From NCBI RefSeq assembly GCF_000789235.1, contig NZ_KN525716.1, positions 2,834,100 through 2,898,099 of the forward strand: a stretch of DNA of 64,000 bases, read 5' to 3'. A program made the translations under genes and the position numbers. The first letter of the stretch is position 1; every line of letters begins with the position of its first letter. Source of the DNA: Wocania ichthyoenteri Th78 (GTDB lineage: Bacteria; Bacteroidota; Bacteroidia; Flavobacteriales; Flavobacteriaceae). Below the pieces are notes generated by a model. It worked only from the letters and a program-made list of their open reading frames with translations. It had not been told where the DNA came from and searched no databases. Shown in pieces: positions 27,012 to 36,227 of the stretch.

Positions 27012-28412
27012 TTATTTTAATCCTGCAATTCTATCGTCTTCAAGAATAGCTTCCGTTTCTTGTTTTACTTTTTTTAAAGTCGTTTTTAAATCGTCATCCA
27101 AAGTTATTATACCATCCGTTAATAGATTTAAAATGGCCTTGTCTTGGGCACGCCCTTTAAGCATGGCTTCACGATAACCGATATCTTCATTAAATGTTAC
27201 TAAAGAATATTTTGATGAATACTGATCAGGAAATGCTTTTTCTAAAGCCATTTCCAATTTACGCTTTTCTTGGAACATAGGGTTAGCAACATGATCTTTC
27301 ATTTCATGAAAATTATCAATTGCTAAATCTGCAATAGCATCAGTATCTTTTTTACGTGTTTTTTCGTAGGCATCAAAAGTAGCTTCCCAACTTTCTAAAT
27401 TTTTGTCTAACACTTTATCAAATTCAACAACATCTTCAAATGAGGCATTCATGCCTTGTCCGTAAAACGGTACAATCGCATGAGCTGCGTCACCCATTAA
27501 AAGCGTATTGCCTTTATAATGCCAAGGAGAACATTTTACTGTGCCTAATGGTGATGTTGGATTTTCAAAAAAATCATCAATTAAATTCGGCATTAAAGCC
27601 AAAGCATCGGGGAATTCTTTTTGGAAAAATTCTAATACTTTTTCTTCAGTTGTGAGATTGTTAAAATTGTATTCACCTTCATCGTAACTTAAAAAAAGCG
27701 TCACCGTAAAACTACCATCTAAATTTGGTAAAGCAATGAGCATAAAACTACCACGAGGCCAAATATGAAGGGCGTTTTTATAGGTTTTATAATCGCCATT
27801 TTCTTTAGGAAGAATACTCAATTCTTTATAACCGTGCGTTAAATATTCCTGAGAAAAACTAAATAGAAACTTTTTACCTAAATAGTAGCTTTTTCGCATT
27901 GCGGAGCCAGCACCATCGGTAGCAATAATTATATCGGCGTCTTCTACAAATTCATCTTTTGTTTTGTAATCTTGAAATAAGGCTGTGGTTTTTTCAAAAT
28001 CGACTGATTTACATTTTTTATTGAAATAAATGGAAACGTTTTTATGTTTTTCGGCTTCGGTTAAAAGCAATCCATTAAGTTCGCCACGAGAAATGGAGTT
28101 AATATGTTCATATTCTCGTCCGCTATAATTTGATAGATACGTGTTTCCTTTTTTATCATGAATCATTCTACCATGCATAGGAATACAAAGCGCTTTTACT
28201 TTGTCTTCAATACCAACAAGTTTCATGGCTTTATTACCTCGATCTGAAAATGCTAGATTTATAGAACGACCAGCAGAAATATCTACTTTACGAAGATCTG
28301 GACGCATCTCATAAACGGTAACGTTATAACCTCTTTGCCCTAAGCGTAAGGCTAGTAGTGAACCGCAAAGACCTGCGCCGATGATTAAGATGTTTTGTTG
28401 TTTTTCTTTCAT
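27012..28412 (-). CDS. kmo: Kynurenine 3-monooxygenase
   Basis: The product is a 466-residue class A flavoprotein hydroxylase. The FAD ADP-binding motif GAGLCGSLLALRLGQRGYNV is near residue 11, RSINLAFSDRG at ~49-59 is characteristic of KMO, and the second FAD motif GDAAHAIVPFYGQGMN is at ~310. It turns L-kynurenine into 3-hydroxykynurenine with NADPH and O2. The mammalian C-terminal membrane anchor is not obvious here. A 277-bp repeat-filled gap separates it from kynureninase, so the two may be linked by read-through. Confidence 0.95.
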   Translation of the reverse strand: MKEKQQNILIIGAGLCGSLLALRLGQRGYNVTVYEMRPDLRKVDISAGRSINLAFSDRGNKAMKLVGIEDKVKALCIPMHGRMIHDKKGNTYLSNYSGREYEHINSISRGELNGLLLTEAEKHKNVSIYFNKKCKSVDFEKTTALFQDYKTKDEFVEDADIIIATDGAGSAMRKSYYLGKKFLFSFSQEYLTHGYKELSILPKENGDYKTYKNALHIWPRGSFMLIALPNLDGSFTVTLFLSYDEGEYNFNNLTTEEKVLEFFQKEFPDALALMPNLIDDFFENPTSPLGTVKCSPWHYKGNTLLMGDAAHAIVPFYGQGMNASFEDVVEFDKVLDKNLESWEATFDAYEKTRKKDTDAIADLAIDNFHEMKDHVANPMFQEKRKLEMALEKAFPDQYSSKYSLVTFNEDIGYREAMLKGRAQDKAILNLLTDGIITLDDDLKTTLKKVKQETEAILEDDRIAGLK

Positions 28413-28417
28413 TTTTT

Positions 28418-28439
28418 TATTCCTACGAAGGCAGGAATC
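28418..28439. repeat. REP-like hairpin upstream of kmo
   Basis: ATTCCTACGAAGGCAGGAAT: stem ATTCCT-x-C with loop GAAG, one mismatch in the inner stem. It lies 6 bases from the kmo start codon. The same hairpin type stands in the same relative place before trpA (49351-49375). Confidence 0.65.
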
Positions 28440-28468
28440 TTATAATTTTAGTTGTATTTTCTTTTTAT

Positions 28469-28658
28469 CTGTTCATTTTGTCTTGATACAAAACGAACCA
28501 AAAAATCAAGTCCAAGCCGAGGAATTTTTAAGTTTTCCAAACTTAAAACCGATTTGAAAACTTCGCGTCGGACTTTGCCCTCCTGTTCTCGGAGCTTTTC
28601 TTTATCTATTCTACGCCTTGGCATTCAATTCTACGAATTGATTTGGGACTTTACTTTC
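28469..28658. repeat. Structured repeat family A, copy 1 (190 bp)
   Basis: The first 61 bases are identical to 49405-49465. The following hairpin has different arms in each copy (here AAGTTT/AAACTT), and the remaining ~106 bases match with about a dozen differences. Internal stems include CTTGAT/ATCAAG (28482-28487/28505-28510), CAATT/AATTG near the end, and a long-range pairing of AAGTCC with GGACTT. It lies between kynU and kmo. Confidence 0.85.
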
Positions 28659-28689
28659 TACCAATTTGTTTTTTAATTTAAAATTTATT

Positions 28690-29985
28690 TTAGCACACAA
28701 TACTTTTCAGCTTTTCAGCCAAAATATAAATATCTTCAAACGAGTTGTAAAATGGCACAGGTGCACATCTAATAACATCGGGTTCTCTCCAATCACTTAT
28801 AACACCAGCTTCAGTTAGTTTGTTGTGCAAATTTTTATCAGCATTTTTAACTTGAATGGACAACTGGCATCCACGTTCTTTAGGATTACTAGGTGTTATA
28901 ATTTTAATGGTACCTTCTCCTAATTGCTTTAATAAAAATTCAAAATAACCTGTTAGTTTTCTAGATTTTTCGGTTAGCTTTTTAATACCCACTTCGTTAA
29001 ACATGTCTAACGATGCTTTAATGGCAGCCATAGATAAAATAGGTGGATTACTAAGTTGCCAACCTTCTGCACCTGGAAGTACATCAAATTCATCACGCAT
29101 GTTAAAACGTGTTTGTTTGTTGTGGCTCCACCAACCTGTAAATCGGTTTAGATTTTTATTGTGAGCATGACGCTCGTGTACAAAACAACCTGCTAAACTT
29201 CCAGGTCCAGAATTTAGATATTTATAAGTACACCAAACGGCAAAATCTGCTCCAGAACCGTGTAAATTTAACTCTACATTTCCTGCACCGTGAGCGCAAT
29301 CAAATCCAACTACGCAACCATATTTATGTCCGAGTTCTGTTGTTTTTTTTAAATCGAAAAATTGTCCCGTGTAATAATTAACACCCCCAATCATAATTAA
29401 GGCAATGTCTACACCTTGAGTTTTAAGAATATCTTCTAAATCTTCATATCGCAATAACTCTTCACCTTCGCGAGGTTTCCATAAAATCAATCCTTCTTTA
29501 TCATCGAATCCATGATGACGCAATTGCGACTCTACAGCATATTTATCAGAAGGAAAAGCATCACTTTCAATAAGAATTTTATAACGCGTTTTAGTGGGTT
29601 TGTAAAATGATACCATCATAAAATGAAGATTGGCAGTAAGTGTATTCATTACAATAGTTTCAATGGGTTTTGCTCCCACAACATTTGCCATGCTTTCGGT
29701 TAGAAATTCATGGTATGGTAACCATGGATTTTTAGCTTCAGTATGTCCTTCAACACCTAAATTAGCCCAATCTTCAAGTTCTTGATTAATGTATGATTTT
29801 GTAGCTTTTGGTTGTAAACCAAGCGAGTTTCCTGTCATGTAAATTAATTCATTTCCTTGTTTATCTTTAGGAATATGAAATTGATTTCTGTAATGCGATA
29901 AGTCATCATTTTGATCTTGTTCTTTAGCGTAATCAAGACCTAGTTTATAATTGGACAAAGTGAATTGGTTTTCGGTTTCTAACAA
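28690..29985 (-). CDS. kynU: Kynureninase
   Basis: The product is a 431-residue fold-type I PLP enzyme. Signatures are MTGNSLGLQPKA (50-61), the PLP-phosphate region, FDCAHGAGN (228-236) and the Schiff-base lysine Lys255 in WCTYKYLNSGPGS. It splits 3-hydroxykynurenine into 3-hydroxyanthranilate and alanine. There is no ATG in the right place: the frame opens at 29994 and the first usable codons are TTG at 29985 or TTG at 29958 (SNYKLGLDYAKEQD follows). A TTG start is therefore likely. It appears to be the first gene of the catabolic operon; tryptophan dioxygenase and kynurenine formamidase are not in the window. Confidence 0.94.
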   Translation of the reverse strand: MLETENQFTLSNYKLGLDYAKEQDQNDDLSHYRNQFHIPKDKQGNELIYMTGNSLGLQPKATKSYINQELEDWANLGVEGHTEAKNPWLPYHEFLTESMANVVGAKPIETIVMNTLTANLHFMMVSFYKPTKTRYKILIESDAFPSDKYAVESQLRHHGFDDKEGLILWKPREGEELLRYEDLEDILKTQGVDIALIMIGGVNYYTGQFFDLKKTTELGHKYGCVVGFDCAHGAGNVELNLHGSGADFAVWCTYKYLNSGPGSLAGCFVHERHAHNKNLNRFTGWWSHNKQTRFNMRDEFDVLPGAEGWQLSNPPILSMAAIKASLDMFNEVGIKKLTEKSRKLTGYFEFLLKQLGEGTIKIITPSNPKERGCQLSIQVKNADKNLHNKLTEAGVISDWREPDVIRCAPVPFYNSFEDIYILAEKLKSIVC

Positions 29986-30075
29986 AAATAAGAATTATAA
30001 ATTTAGAAATGTACCGATAAATTATACTAAATTTTAAAACAATCTTTTTTGTATATTTAGTAAAAAATTTGTGTT

Positions 30076-30498
30076 ATGGGTAGAAAAAGAGAGTATACTA
30101 ATAAAGAAGTTACCGTGGTTTGGGAAGCAAAGAAATGCATTCATTCTGCTATTTGTGCCAAGGGTTTGTCAGATGTTTTTAGGCCAAAAGTAAGACCATG
30201 GGTTAGAATTAATGCCGCTACAACTGAAGCTATAATTAATCAAGTAAAGCAATGCCCTTCTAGTGCTTTAAGTTATTATATGAATGATAAAAAAGATAAT
30301 GTTGCTGAAGAAACTATAGAAACTAAAGTTGAGGTTTTAGAAAACGGACCATTATTGGTTTATGGTACAATTAAAGTAACCCACAAGGATGGAAACGAAG
30401 AAATTAAAAATAAAACTACAGCGTTTTGTAGGTGTGGCGCATCCAACAACAAACCTTTTTGTGATGGTACGCATGTAAAAGAAGCTTTTAAAGGTTAA
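30076..30498 (+). CDS. Fer4_19 plus CDGSH iron-sulfur protein
   Basis: The product has 140 residues and two domains. Residues ~8-66 resemble the divergent mono-cluster Fer4_19 domain (WEAKKCIHSAICAKGL, KQCPSSAL). Residues ~108-136 carry the complete CDGSH signature C-x-C-x2-S-x3-P-x-C-D-G-x-H (FCRCGASNNKPFCDGTH), which binds a 2Fe-2S cluster through three Cys and one His. Such proteins are thought to serve redox or Fe-S handling; the specific role is unknown. It is monocistronic and followed by a strong terminator. Confidence 0.88.
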   Translation: MGRKREYTNKEVTVVWEAKKCIHSAICAKGLSDVFRPKVRPWVRINAATTEAIINQVKQCPSSALSYYMNDKKDNVAEETIETKVEVLENGPLLVYGTIKVTHKDGNEEIKNKTTAFCRCGASNNKPFCDGTHVKEAFKG

Positions 30499-30520
30499 AA
30501 ACAGATTATAATTAGAAAGG

Positions 30521-30553
30521 AAAAGCGCTTCAACCATTGATTGAAGCGCTTTT
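30521..30553 (+). terminator. Rho-independent terminator
   Basis: A perfect 13-bp stem AAAAGCGCTTCAA/TTGAAGCGCTTTT with a 7-base loop, 23 bases after the CDGSH gene stop. The A-run and T-run ends allow it to work on both strands, but the minus-strand neighbour ends elsewhere. Confidence 0.85.
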
Positions 30554-30648
30554 CATATATATAGGCGCAAATGCGGAAAAAACTATTTATACTTTATATA
30601 CGCATTTAGTCGTAGTTTAGGTGTTTAAATTACAAGAGAACGAAAATA

Positions 30649-31317
30649 TTATTCTAAGATGATTTTTATACTTGTGAAATGGAGATTCCAATTTTCGTCT
30701 TGTTTTTTATGTTTTAAAGCTATTTTTATACCCTTAAAATCTTGATGATTTTCAAAAGTTGTAATCATCGATGGCTCTTTTTGGTTCCCTTTTCTAAAAA
30801 TCCATTCTTTAATTAAAAAATCATCAGTATAAAATAAATCGTAGGCATCACCGGGAGTATAACCACCATCATTAGCGTATGTTAGAGTGATTTTGTTAAT
30901 TTCAGTTTTACTTATTGGTGCTTCTGCTTTTATAGGATTTGAAATGGTTGTGCCTTCATCCCAAACTAATTGAAACGGCACCAATAACCAAAATTTATCG
31001 TTTATAAATCCTTGATCGGCGCGCATTGATAAACTGTCTATAGATTTTCTGTTGTAGGTTATGGTATCTTTAGTAGTCATCATAACAACATCGTTTGTTT
31101 TTGGTTTCCAATTCCAAGTCCTTTCAAAATGGCTACTATCTCTATCCACATTAAAAGTAAATCGAATTTCGGTAACGTTTTTCCAGTTTTCAAAACCATG
31201 TGCATTTGCTATTTTATCAGCAATAGAAAGTTCTGGTTCAGCTATTTTTGTTTCAGATTTTTGTTTGCAGCTTATAAAAAGCAAAGCTATAAAAGTGATG
31301 TAAATGAAGTTTTTCAT
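30649..31317 (-). CDS. Lipoprotein of unknown function
   Basis: The open frame extends to 31392, but the ATG at 31317 gives a proper lipoprotein signal (KNFIYITFIALLFISC). The upstream part would overlap the divergent methyltransferase. The mature 200-residue protein has alternating strands (EIRFTFNVDRDSSHFERTW, TITYNRKSIDSLSM) and resembles the outer-membrane lipoprotein LolA/LolB-like folds or DUF6503-type proteins seen in flavobacteria. That link is uncertain. It is divergent from the methyltransferase gene with a 34-bp spacer. Confidence 0.7.
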   Translation of the reverse strand: MKNFIYITFIALLFISCKQKSETKIAEPELSIADKIANAHGFENWKNVTEIRFTFNVDRDSSHFERTWNWKPKTNDVVMMTTKDTITYNRKSIDSLSMRADQGFINDKFWLLVPFQLVWDEGTTISNPIKAEAPISKTEINKITLTYANDGGYTPGDAYDLFYTDDFLIKEWIFRKGNQKEPSMITTFENHQDFKGIKIALKHKKQDENWNLHFTSIKIILE

Positions 31318-31351
31318 AAATTTAGATTTTTTGTAAAGATATAATTTGAAG

Positions 31352-32158
31352 ATGACAACCAACAATAAATACTTTAAAACCAATAAAGCCACTTGGAACG
31401 AAAAAGTAAAAGTGCATGCTAAAAGCGTGATGTATAATTTGGATAATTTTAAAAAAGGAAAGTCATCATTAATGCCTTATGAATTGGAAGCTTTAGGTGA
31501 TGTAAATGGTAAATCGTTATTGCATTTGCAATGTCATTTTGGGCAAGACACCTTAAGTTGGAGCAGGTTAGGAGCTAAATGTACAGGAATAGATTTAAGT
31601 GATGAAGGCATTAGTTTAGCCCAACAACTAAACGATGAATTAAAGTTAGATGCAAACTTTGTGTGTTGTAATGTTTTTGATACTTCGGATTTTATAAAGG
31701 AAACTTTTGATGTTGTTTTTACAAGTTACGGTGTTATAGGTTGGTTGCCCAATTTAAAACCTTGGGGAAAAATGATTGCTGGACGTTTAAAAAAAGGAGG
31801 TACGTTTTATATGGTGGAATTTCATCCCATTGTTTGGATGTTCGATTATATAGAAGATAAACCTGTTATGAAATATGGGTATATGCAAGACGAGGTTATT
31901 TATGAAGAATACGAAGGTACTTACGCTAATCAAGAATCTAAAATGATTAGTAAAGAATACGGTTGGAATCATGGTTTGGGTGAAGTGGTTTCGGCTTTAA
32001 CCGAAGCGGGTTTGCATATTGAATATTTAAAAGAATACGATGAAAGTCCGTATAATGTTTTACCAGATTTAGTTGAAACAGAAACAGGAATGTTTGCTAC
32101 AAAAGATAAATTGTATCCATTGATTTTCGAGATGAAGGCTACTAAAATTTCGGATTGA
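31352..32158 (+). CDS. Class I SAM-dependent methyltransferase
   Basis: The product has 268 residues from the ATG at 31352 (a TTG two codons upstream is less likely). Motif I reads LLHLQCHFGQDTLSWSRLGA (~54-73), followed by GIDLSDEGISLAQQ and the motif IV-like FDVVFTSYGVIGWL. LQCHFGQD in place of the usual D-x-G-x-G-x-G is typical of one bacterial branch of unknown substrate. No neighbour suggests a pathway. Confidence 0.8.
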   Translation: MTTNNKYFKTNKATWNEKVKVHAKSVMYNLDNFKKGKSSLMPYELEALGDVNGKSLLHLQCHFGQDTLSWSRLGAKCTGIDLSDEGISLAQQLNDELKLDANFVCCNVFDTSDFIKETFDVVFTSYGVIGWLPNLKPWGKMIAGRLKKGGTFYMVEFHPIVWMFDYIEDKPVMKYGYMQDEVIYEEYEGTYANQESKMISKEYGWNHGLGEVVSALTEAGLHIEYLKEYDESPYNVLPDLVETETGMFATKDKLYPLIFEMKATKISD

Positions 32159-32191
32159 AAAGAGGTTTAATGGTATCTTTAAATAAAAATT

Positions 32192-33928
32192 TTAATAAGA
32201 AATTCTATAGATTGGGTATTGCAAATGTGCTTTTTCGTAATTTTTACTTTGCTTATGTATCCAATCTAATTGCGCATACCAATTATTGGCAAAAGCGTTA
32301 TCGTTTTGTTTTTTAGTTTCAAAAGCTATTTTTAATTGTTCATTATCATTTAGCAATTCAAGCGCTTTGTTTTCCCAAACATATGGAGAGAAACCTTCTT
32401 TTTGTTGTAAAATGGTATCGAAAAAATTCCAATTAAAAAAAGAATCTGGTGCTTGTGGCTCCAAAGTTTCAATAATATATCTAAATGAAGGTTGATTGGT
32501 TTTTATAAGATAATCACCTTTTCTAAACTTTATATTTTCTGTTTTTAAATTTACTAAAACATTGTAGTGCGGGTAATGTCCTTCGTAAGCCTGTTGTCTT
32601 GTTTTGTAATCTTTAATTTTATAGCTTTCAACAGTAAGTGTCGTGTCATTTTCTAAAATCTGCATGTCAACAGCATTTAATTTTAATAACTCGATAACAC
32701 GATGCCAACCTTGGGGAATAATATAAGCTGTTGGAATATTAACTTCTAAAGAAGGTTTAAAATAATTTTGATAGGCTACTTCTTTAGTAAACGGTTTAGT
32801 TCTATCGTATTTTAAACGTTCAAAACCTGTAATATCACTTTTTATATTATCAGCTTCAAAACCTTTAAAATTTAAAGTTGAAATTTTTGTGGTATCAATT
32901 TCCCAGTTTAAAGCATATGTTTTTTTAGGAGGGATATTACTATTTGCTTTTTTACGTAAATCGGTAATTTTATCACCTTCCTCTTCTGTGATTTCAATCA
33001 TGCTTTTCATCAATTCGTAAGTGCCTTCAACACGCTGTTTATATGGTTTTAGCATGTGCGTTTCAACCATCATGCCTAAAGTGTTAAACAATGTTGTATA
33101 ACCTGTTGAGTATCGTGGATAATCCATAAACTGAGAAAATCCTTTTTCTGGAACGCTATTAAAAACGTTTACATAGGGCGTAATATCCCAATCTTTTGCA
33201 GTTAATTTTTTTTCTAATTTAGGCATCATTTCAGAATGAATATAATTACCTAAATCACCACTAAGTTTATTGTGTTGCGTAAATAAATGAGTTAATGTAT
33301 ATTGATAATCGGCACCATTACTAACATGATTATCTATAAAAACATCGGGTTTTACTAAGTGGAAAATTTCAGCAAATGTTTTAGCATTTTTAGTATCACA
33401 TTTAATAAAGTCGCGATTTAAATCGTAATTTCTAGCATTGCCTCTAAAACCATAATCTTTTGGGCCGTTTTGATTGGTGCGTGTGGTTGAATTTCTATTT
33501 AAACTCCCGCCAACATTATAAATAGGTATGGTAACAATAACCGTGTTTTTTGGTGTTTCAATTTTACCGTTTACCAAATCCCTAAACAGCATCATAGTGG
33601 CATCAATCCCATCCGATTCTCCTGGATGAATACCATTATTTATTAAAAGAATACGTTTGTTTTTACGTATTTCAGAAAAATCAAATTGAGATTTATTGTT
33701 TAAAGTAACAATATGCAGTGGTTTTCCAGAATCGGTTTCTCCAATTTCTTGAATATCAATTTCAGGATGCGCATTAGCTAAATCATTATAAAACTGAATG
33801 GTTTGCTTGTAAGTAGCCGTTTCTAAACCTTCAGATTTTTCAAAATGTGTTTCAAAACCATAATAAGGTTTTTCGTTTGAAGGATTACAAGACACTACTA
33901 AAATCAATAATATTATAATTATCCTCAT
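32192..33928 (-). CDS. M14-family zinc carboxypeptidase (lipoprotein)
   Basis: The product has 578 residues with a lipobox (LILVVSC, Cys14). Zinc ligands of the M14 fold are visible as His101-x-x-Glu104 (GIHPGES) and His201 (IDNHVSNG). Arg172 in YDLNRDF is the likely carboxylate-binding arginine. The catalytic domain ends near residue 330 and a ~240-residue C-terminal part of unknown role follows. It would trim peptides in the periplasm or at the surface. The catalytic Glu expected late in the domain (possibly in GMMVETHML) is consistent with the family. Confidence 0.85.
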   Translation of the reverse strand: MRIIIILLILVVSCNPSNEKPYYGFETHFEKSEGLETATYKQTIQFYNDLANAHPEIDIQEIGETDSGKPLHIVTLNNKSQFDFSEIRKNKRILLINNGIHPGESDGIDATMMLFRDLVNGKIETPKNTVIVTIPIYNVGGSLNRNSTTRTNQNGPKDYGFRGNARNYDLNRDFIKCDTKNAKTFAEIFHLVKPDVFIDNHVSNGADYQYTLTHLFTQHNKLSGDLGNYIHSEMMPKLEKKLTAKDWDITPYVNVFNSVPEKGFSQFMDYPRYSTGYTTLFNTLGMMVETHMLKPYKQRVEGTYELMKSMIEITEEEGDKITDLRKKANSNIPPKKTYALNWEIDTTKISTLNFKGFEADNIKSDITGFERLKYDRTKPFTKEVAYQNYFKPSLEVNIPTAYIIPQGWHRVIELLKLNAVDMQILENDTTLTVESYKIKDYKTRQQAYEGHYPHYNVLVNLKTENIKFRKGDYLIKTNQPSFRYIIETLEPQAPDSFFNWNFFDTILQQKEGFSPYVWENKALELLNDNEQLKIAFETKKQNDNAFANNWYAQLDWIHKQSKNYEKAHLQYPIYRISY

Positions 33929-34136
33929 CGTTTTGAATTTTTTGCTTTAATATTTTTAATAAAAATATATTTTTTCTGAAAATATTGTAAATCTACAATT
34001 TTATTATAATTATAATTTTTCAACACAATTAAACTTTAAAAAAAATATACTAACTTACAGTAATTGTATTTTGCTATAAAGATTAACAGCAACGTGTTGT
34101 TTTTTAGTTTTATAGATCTCTCATTAAAATAGATTT

Positions 34137-34511
34137 ATGAAGATTTGTAACCTGTCTTTTGGCATAATAGTTGTTTTAAATAAAAATCTAGCCGAAGTTA
34201 TTGTTGATGAAGGCATCCTTTTTGATGAAGTCATGGTTGATGAGTATCATGATTTTTTATTAACAAATTTAACTGTTCCGTTTTCTTTACTTATTAACAA
34301 AAAGCACTCATATTCATATACTTTTGGAGCTCAAAAAAAGATTGTACATTTAGATGAGATTAAATCGATGGCTGTAGTTGTTCATACTAGCGGTGGGGTT
34401 ATGTCTACCGAAACTTTAATTAATGTTAATGGAAATGTTTTTCGTAATATTAAATTATTTCAAGAAAGAGATCAAGCCTTGGTTTGGTTAGAAGAAGATT
34501 TATCTTCTTAA
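34137..34511 (+). CDS. Small cytoplasmic protein of unknown function
   Basis: The product has 124 residues and no signal peptide. The pattern of alternating strands and helices, with a FGAQKKIVHLDEIKSMAVVVHTSGGVMSTETLINVNG core (outline), suggests a STAS/SpoIIAA-like fold. No serine phosphorylation motif is clear. It stands 102 bp ahead of the SulP transporter, whose own promoter is strong, so co-transcription is doubtful. The similarity is structural guesswork. Confidence 0.6.
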   Translation: MKICNLSFGIIVVLNKNLAEVIVDEGILFDEVMVDEYHDFLLTNLTVPFSLLINKKHSYSYTFGAQKKIVHLDEIKSMAVVVHTSGGVMSTETLINVNGNVFRNIKLFQERDQALVWLEEDLSS

Positions 34512-34561
34512 TTTACCTCAAACATTTTAGAAGTGATTTACATAAATATCCTTATTCTCAC

Positions 34562-34591
34562 TTGTACATCTCCATATTAACCGTAAATTTG
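34562..34591 (+). promoter_or_regulatory. Consensus flavobacterial promoter for SulP gene
   Basis: TTG at 34562-34564, a 19-base spacer and TAAATTTG at 34584-34591 match TTG-N17-23-TAnnTTTG exactly. Transcription should begin about 7 bases later, 15-20 bases upstream of the start codon. Confidence 0.8.
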
Positions 34592-34613
34592 CCGCTTCTT
34601 AAAACAAACCATT

Positions 34614-36227
34614 ATGACTGAGTTTTTTAGAAAGCGTGCAGCAAATGCTAAAAATGATATTTTAAGTGGAATAACAGTAGCTTTAGCACTAGTGCCAGAA
34701 GCTGTGGCATTTGCTTTTGTAGCAGGTGTAGATCCATTAGTTGGTTTGTATGCGGCTTTTATGATTGGTATAATAACCTCAATTTTTGGAGGACGACCAG
34801 GAATGATTAGTGGTGCAACTGGAGCTTTGGCTGTGGTTATGGTAAGCTTAGTAGCCGAAGGAAATGCTATGGGTGCAGAAAGCGAAAATTTAGGATTGTA
34901 TTATTTATTCGCTACCGTTATTTTAATGGGAATTATACAAATGCTTGCTGGAGTTTTTAAGCTTGGTAAGTTTGTTAGATTGATACCGCATCCAGTAATG
35001 ATGGGATTTGTAAATGGTTTAGCTATTGTGATCTTCTTGTCTCAGTTAGGGATGTTTAAAGATGCTAATGGTGATTGGTTTACAGGGAATAGCCTTTGGG
35101 TTATGTTAGGTCTTGTAGCATTAACAATGGGTATCATGTTTGGTTTACCAAAACTCACTAAAAAATTACCAGAAGCTTTGGTGGCTATTTTAGTCGTCTC
35201 TGCCATTGTAATTTTTGGAAATTTTGATGTAGCAACTGTTGGAAGTTTTATTCGTGATGGAGGAGGCGAAGGTTTAAAAGGCGGATTACCACAATTTCAA
35301 ACAGACATATTTAGTAAAGTGCCATTTAATTTTGAAACTTTAAAATTTATTTTTCCATACGCCTTAATTCTTGCAGCTATTGGATTAATTGAATCGTTAA
35401 TGACTTTAAATTTAGTTGATGAATTAACCGAAACTAGAGGAAACACCAATAAAGAATGTTTAGCACAAGGTGGTGCTAATATTGTTACCGGATTTTTTGG
35501 TGGAATGGGTGGTTGTGCCATGATTGGGCAATCGTTAATTAATATAAAAGGTGGTGGTCGTGGTAGGCTTTCGGGTATTGTTGCTGCATTAATGTTATTG
35601 GTGTTTATTTTGTTTGCATCTGGTCTTATCGAGCAAGTACCCATTGCAGCTTTAGTAGGTGTTATGTTTATGGTTGTTATTGGTACGTTTGCGTGGAGTA
35701 GTTTCAGGATTTTAAATAAAATACCTCTAAGCGATGTTATTGTTTTAGTAGCTGTTTCTGCGTTAACCGTTATTTTCGATTTGGCAATAGCTGTAATTGC
35801 AGGTGTTATTATTAGTGCGTTGGTGTTTTCTTGGGAAAATGCAAAACGTATTCGTGCTCGTAAGCGTATGCGTGAAGACGGTACGAAGATTTACGAAATT
35901 TGGGGGCCATTATTTTTTGGTTCTATCATAGCATTTAACGAAAAGTTTGATGCTAAGAACGACCCTCAAAATGTGGAAGTCGATTTTGTTGAATCTCGCA
36001 TTAGCGATCATTCAGCTATCGAAGCTATTTTCAATTTGGTTAATAAATATGAAGCCGAAGGAAAATCGATTAAACTAAAGCATTTAAGCGAAGATTGTAA
36101 AATACTACTTTATAAATCAAGCCCTAAATTTAGAGAAGTTATTGTTGAAGATATTGACGATCCTCGCTATCATTTAGCCGAAAACCCAGAAGCATTTACA
36201 AAAGGTTTAGGTGAATATAATTTGTAA
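34614..36227 (+). CDS. SulP-family inorganic anion transporter with STAS domain
   Basis: The product has 537 residues. About ten to fourteen hydrophobic segments occupy ~15-410, opening with LSGITVALALVPEAVAFAFVAG, the SulP signature region that includes the conserved Pro/Glu. A cytoplasmic STAS domain follows (~420-520), with HSAIEAIFNLVNKYEAEGK around the usual phosphorylation/regulatory site. Family members carry sulfate, bicarbonate or other anions; the ion cannot be told. Its stop codon abuts the stop of the convergent VOC gene (36227/36228). Confidence 0.9.
   Translation: MTEFFRKRAANAKNDILSGITVALALVPEAVAFAFVAGVDPLVGLYAAFMIGIITSIFGGRPGMISGATGALAVVMVSLVAEGNAMGAESENLGLYYLFATVILMGIIQMLAGVFKLGKFVRLIPHPVMMGFVNGLAIVIFLSQLGMFKDANGDWFTGNSLWVMLGLVALTMGIMFGLPKLTKKLPEALVAILVVSAIVIFGNFDVATVGSFIRDGGGEGLKGGLPQFQTDIFSKVPFNFETLKFIFPYALILAAIGLIESLMTLNLVDELTETRGNTNKECLAQGGANIVTGFFGGMGGCAMIGQSLINIKGGGRGRLSGIVAALMLLVFILFASGLIEQVPIAALVGVMFMVVIGTFAWSSFRILNKIPLSDVIVLVAVSALTVIFDLAIAVIAGVIISALVFSWENAKRIRARKRMREDGTKIYEIWGPLFFGSIIAFNEKFDAKNDPQNVEVDFVESRISDHSAIEAIFNLVNKYEAEGKSIKLKHLSEDCKILLYKSSPKFREVIVEDIDDPRYHLAENPEAFTKGLGEYNL

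Noticed and set aside
28452-28676. 74-codon plus-strand frame across repeat family A
   Set aside because: Most of it lies in the structured repeat and starts on a non-ATG codon. The copy at 49405-49599 does not keep it open in a comparable way.
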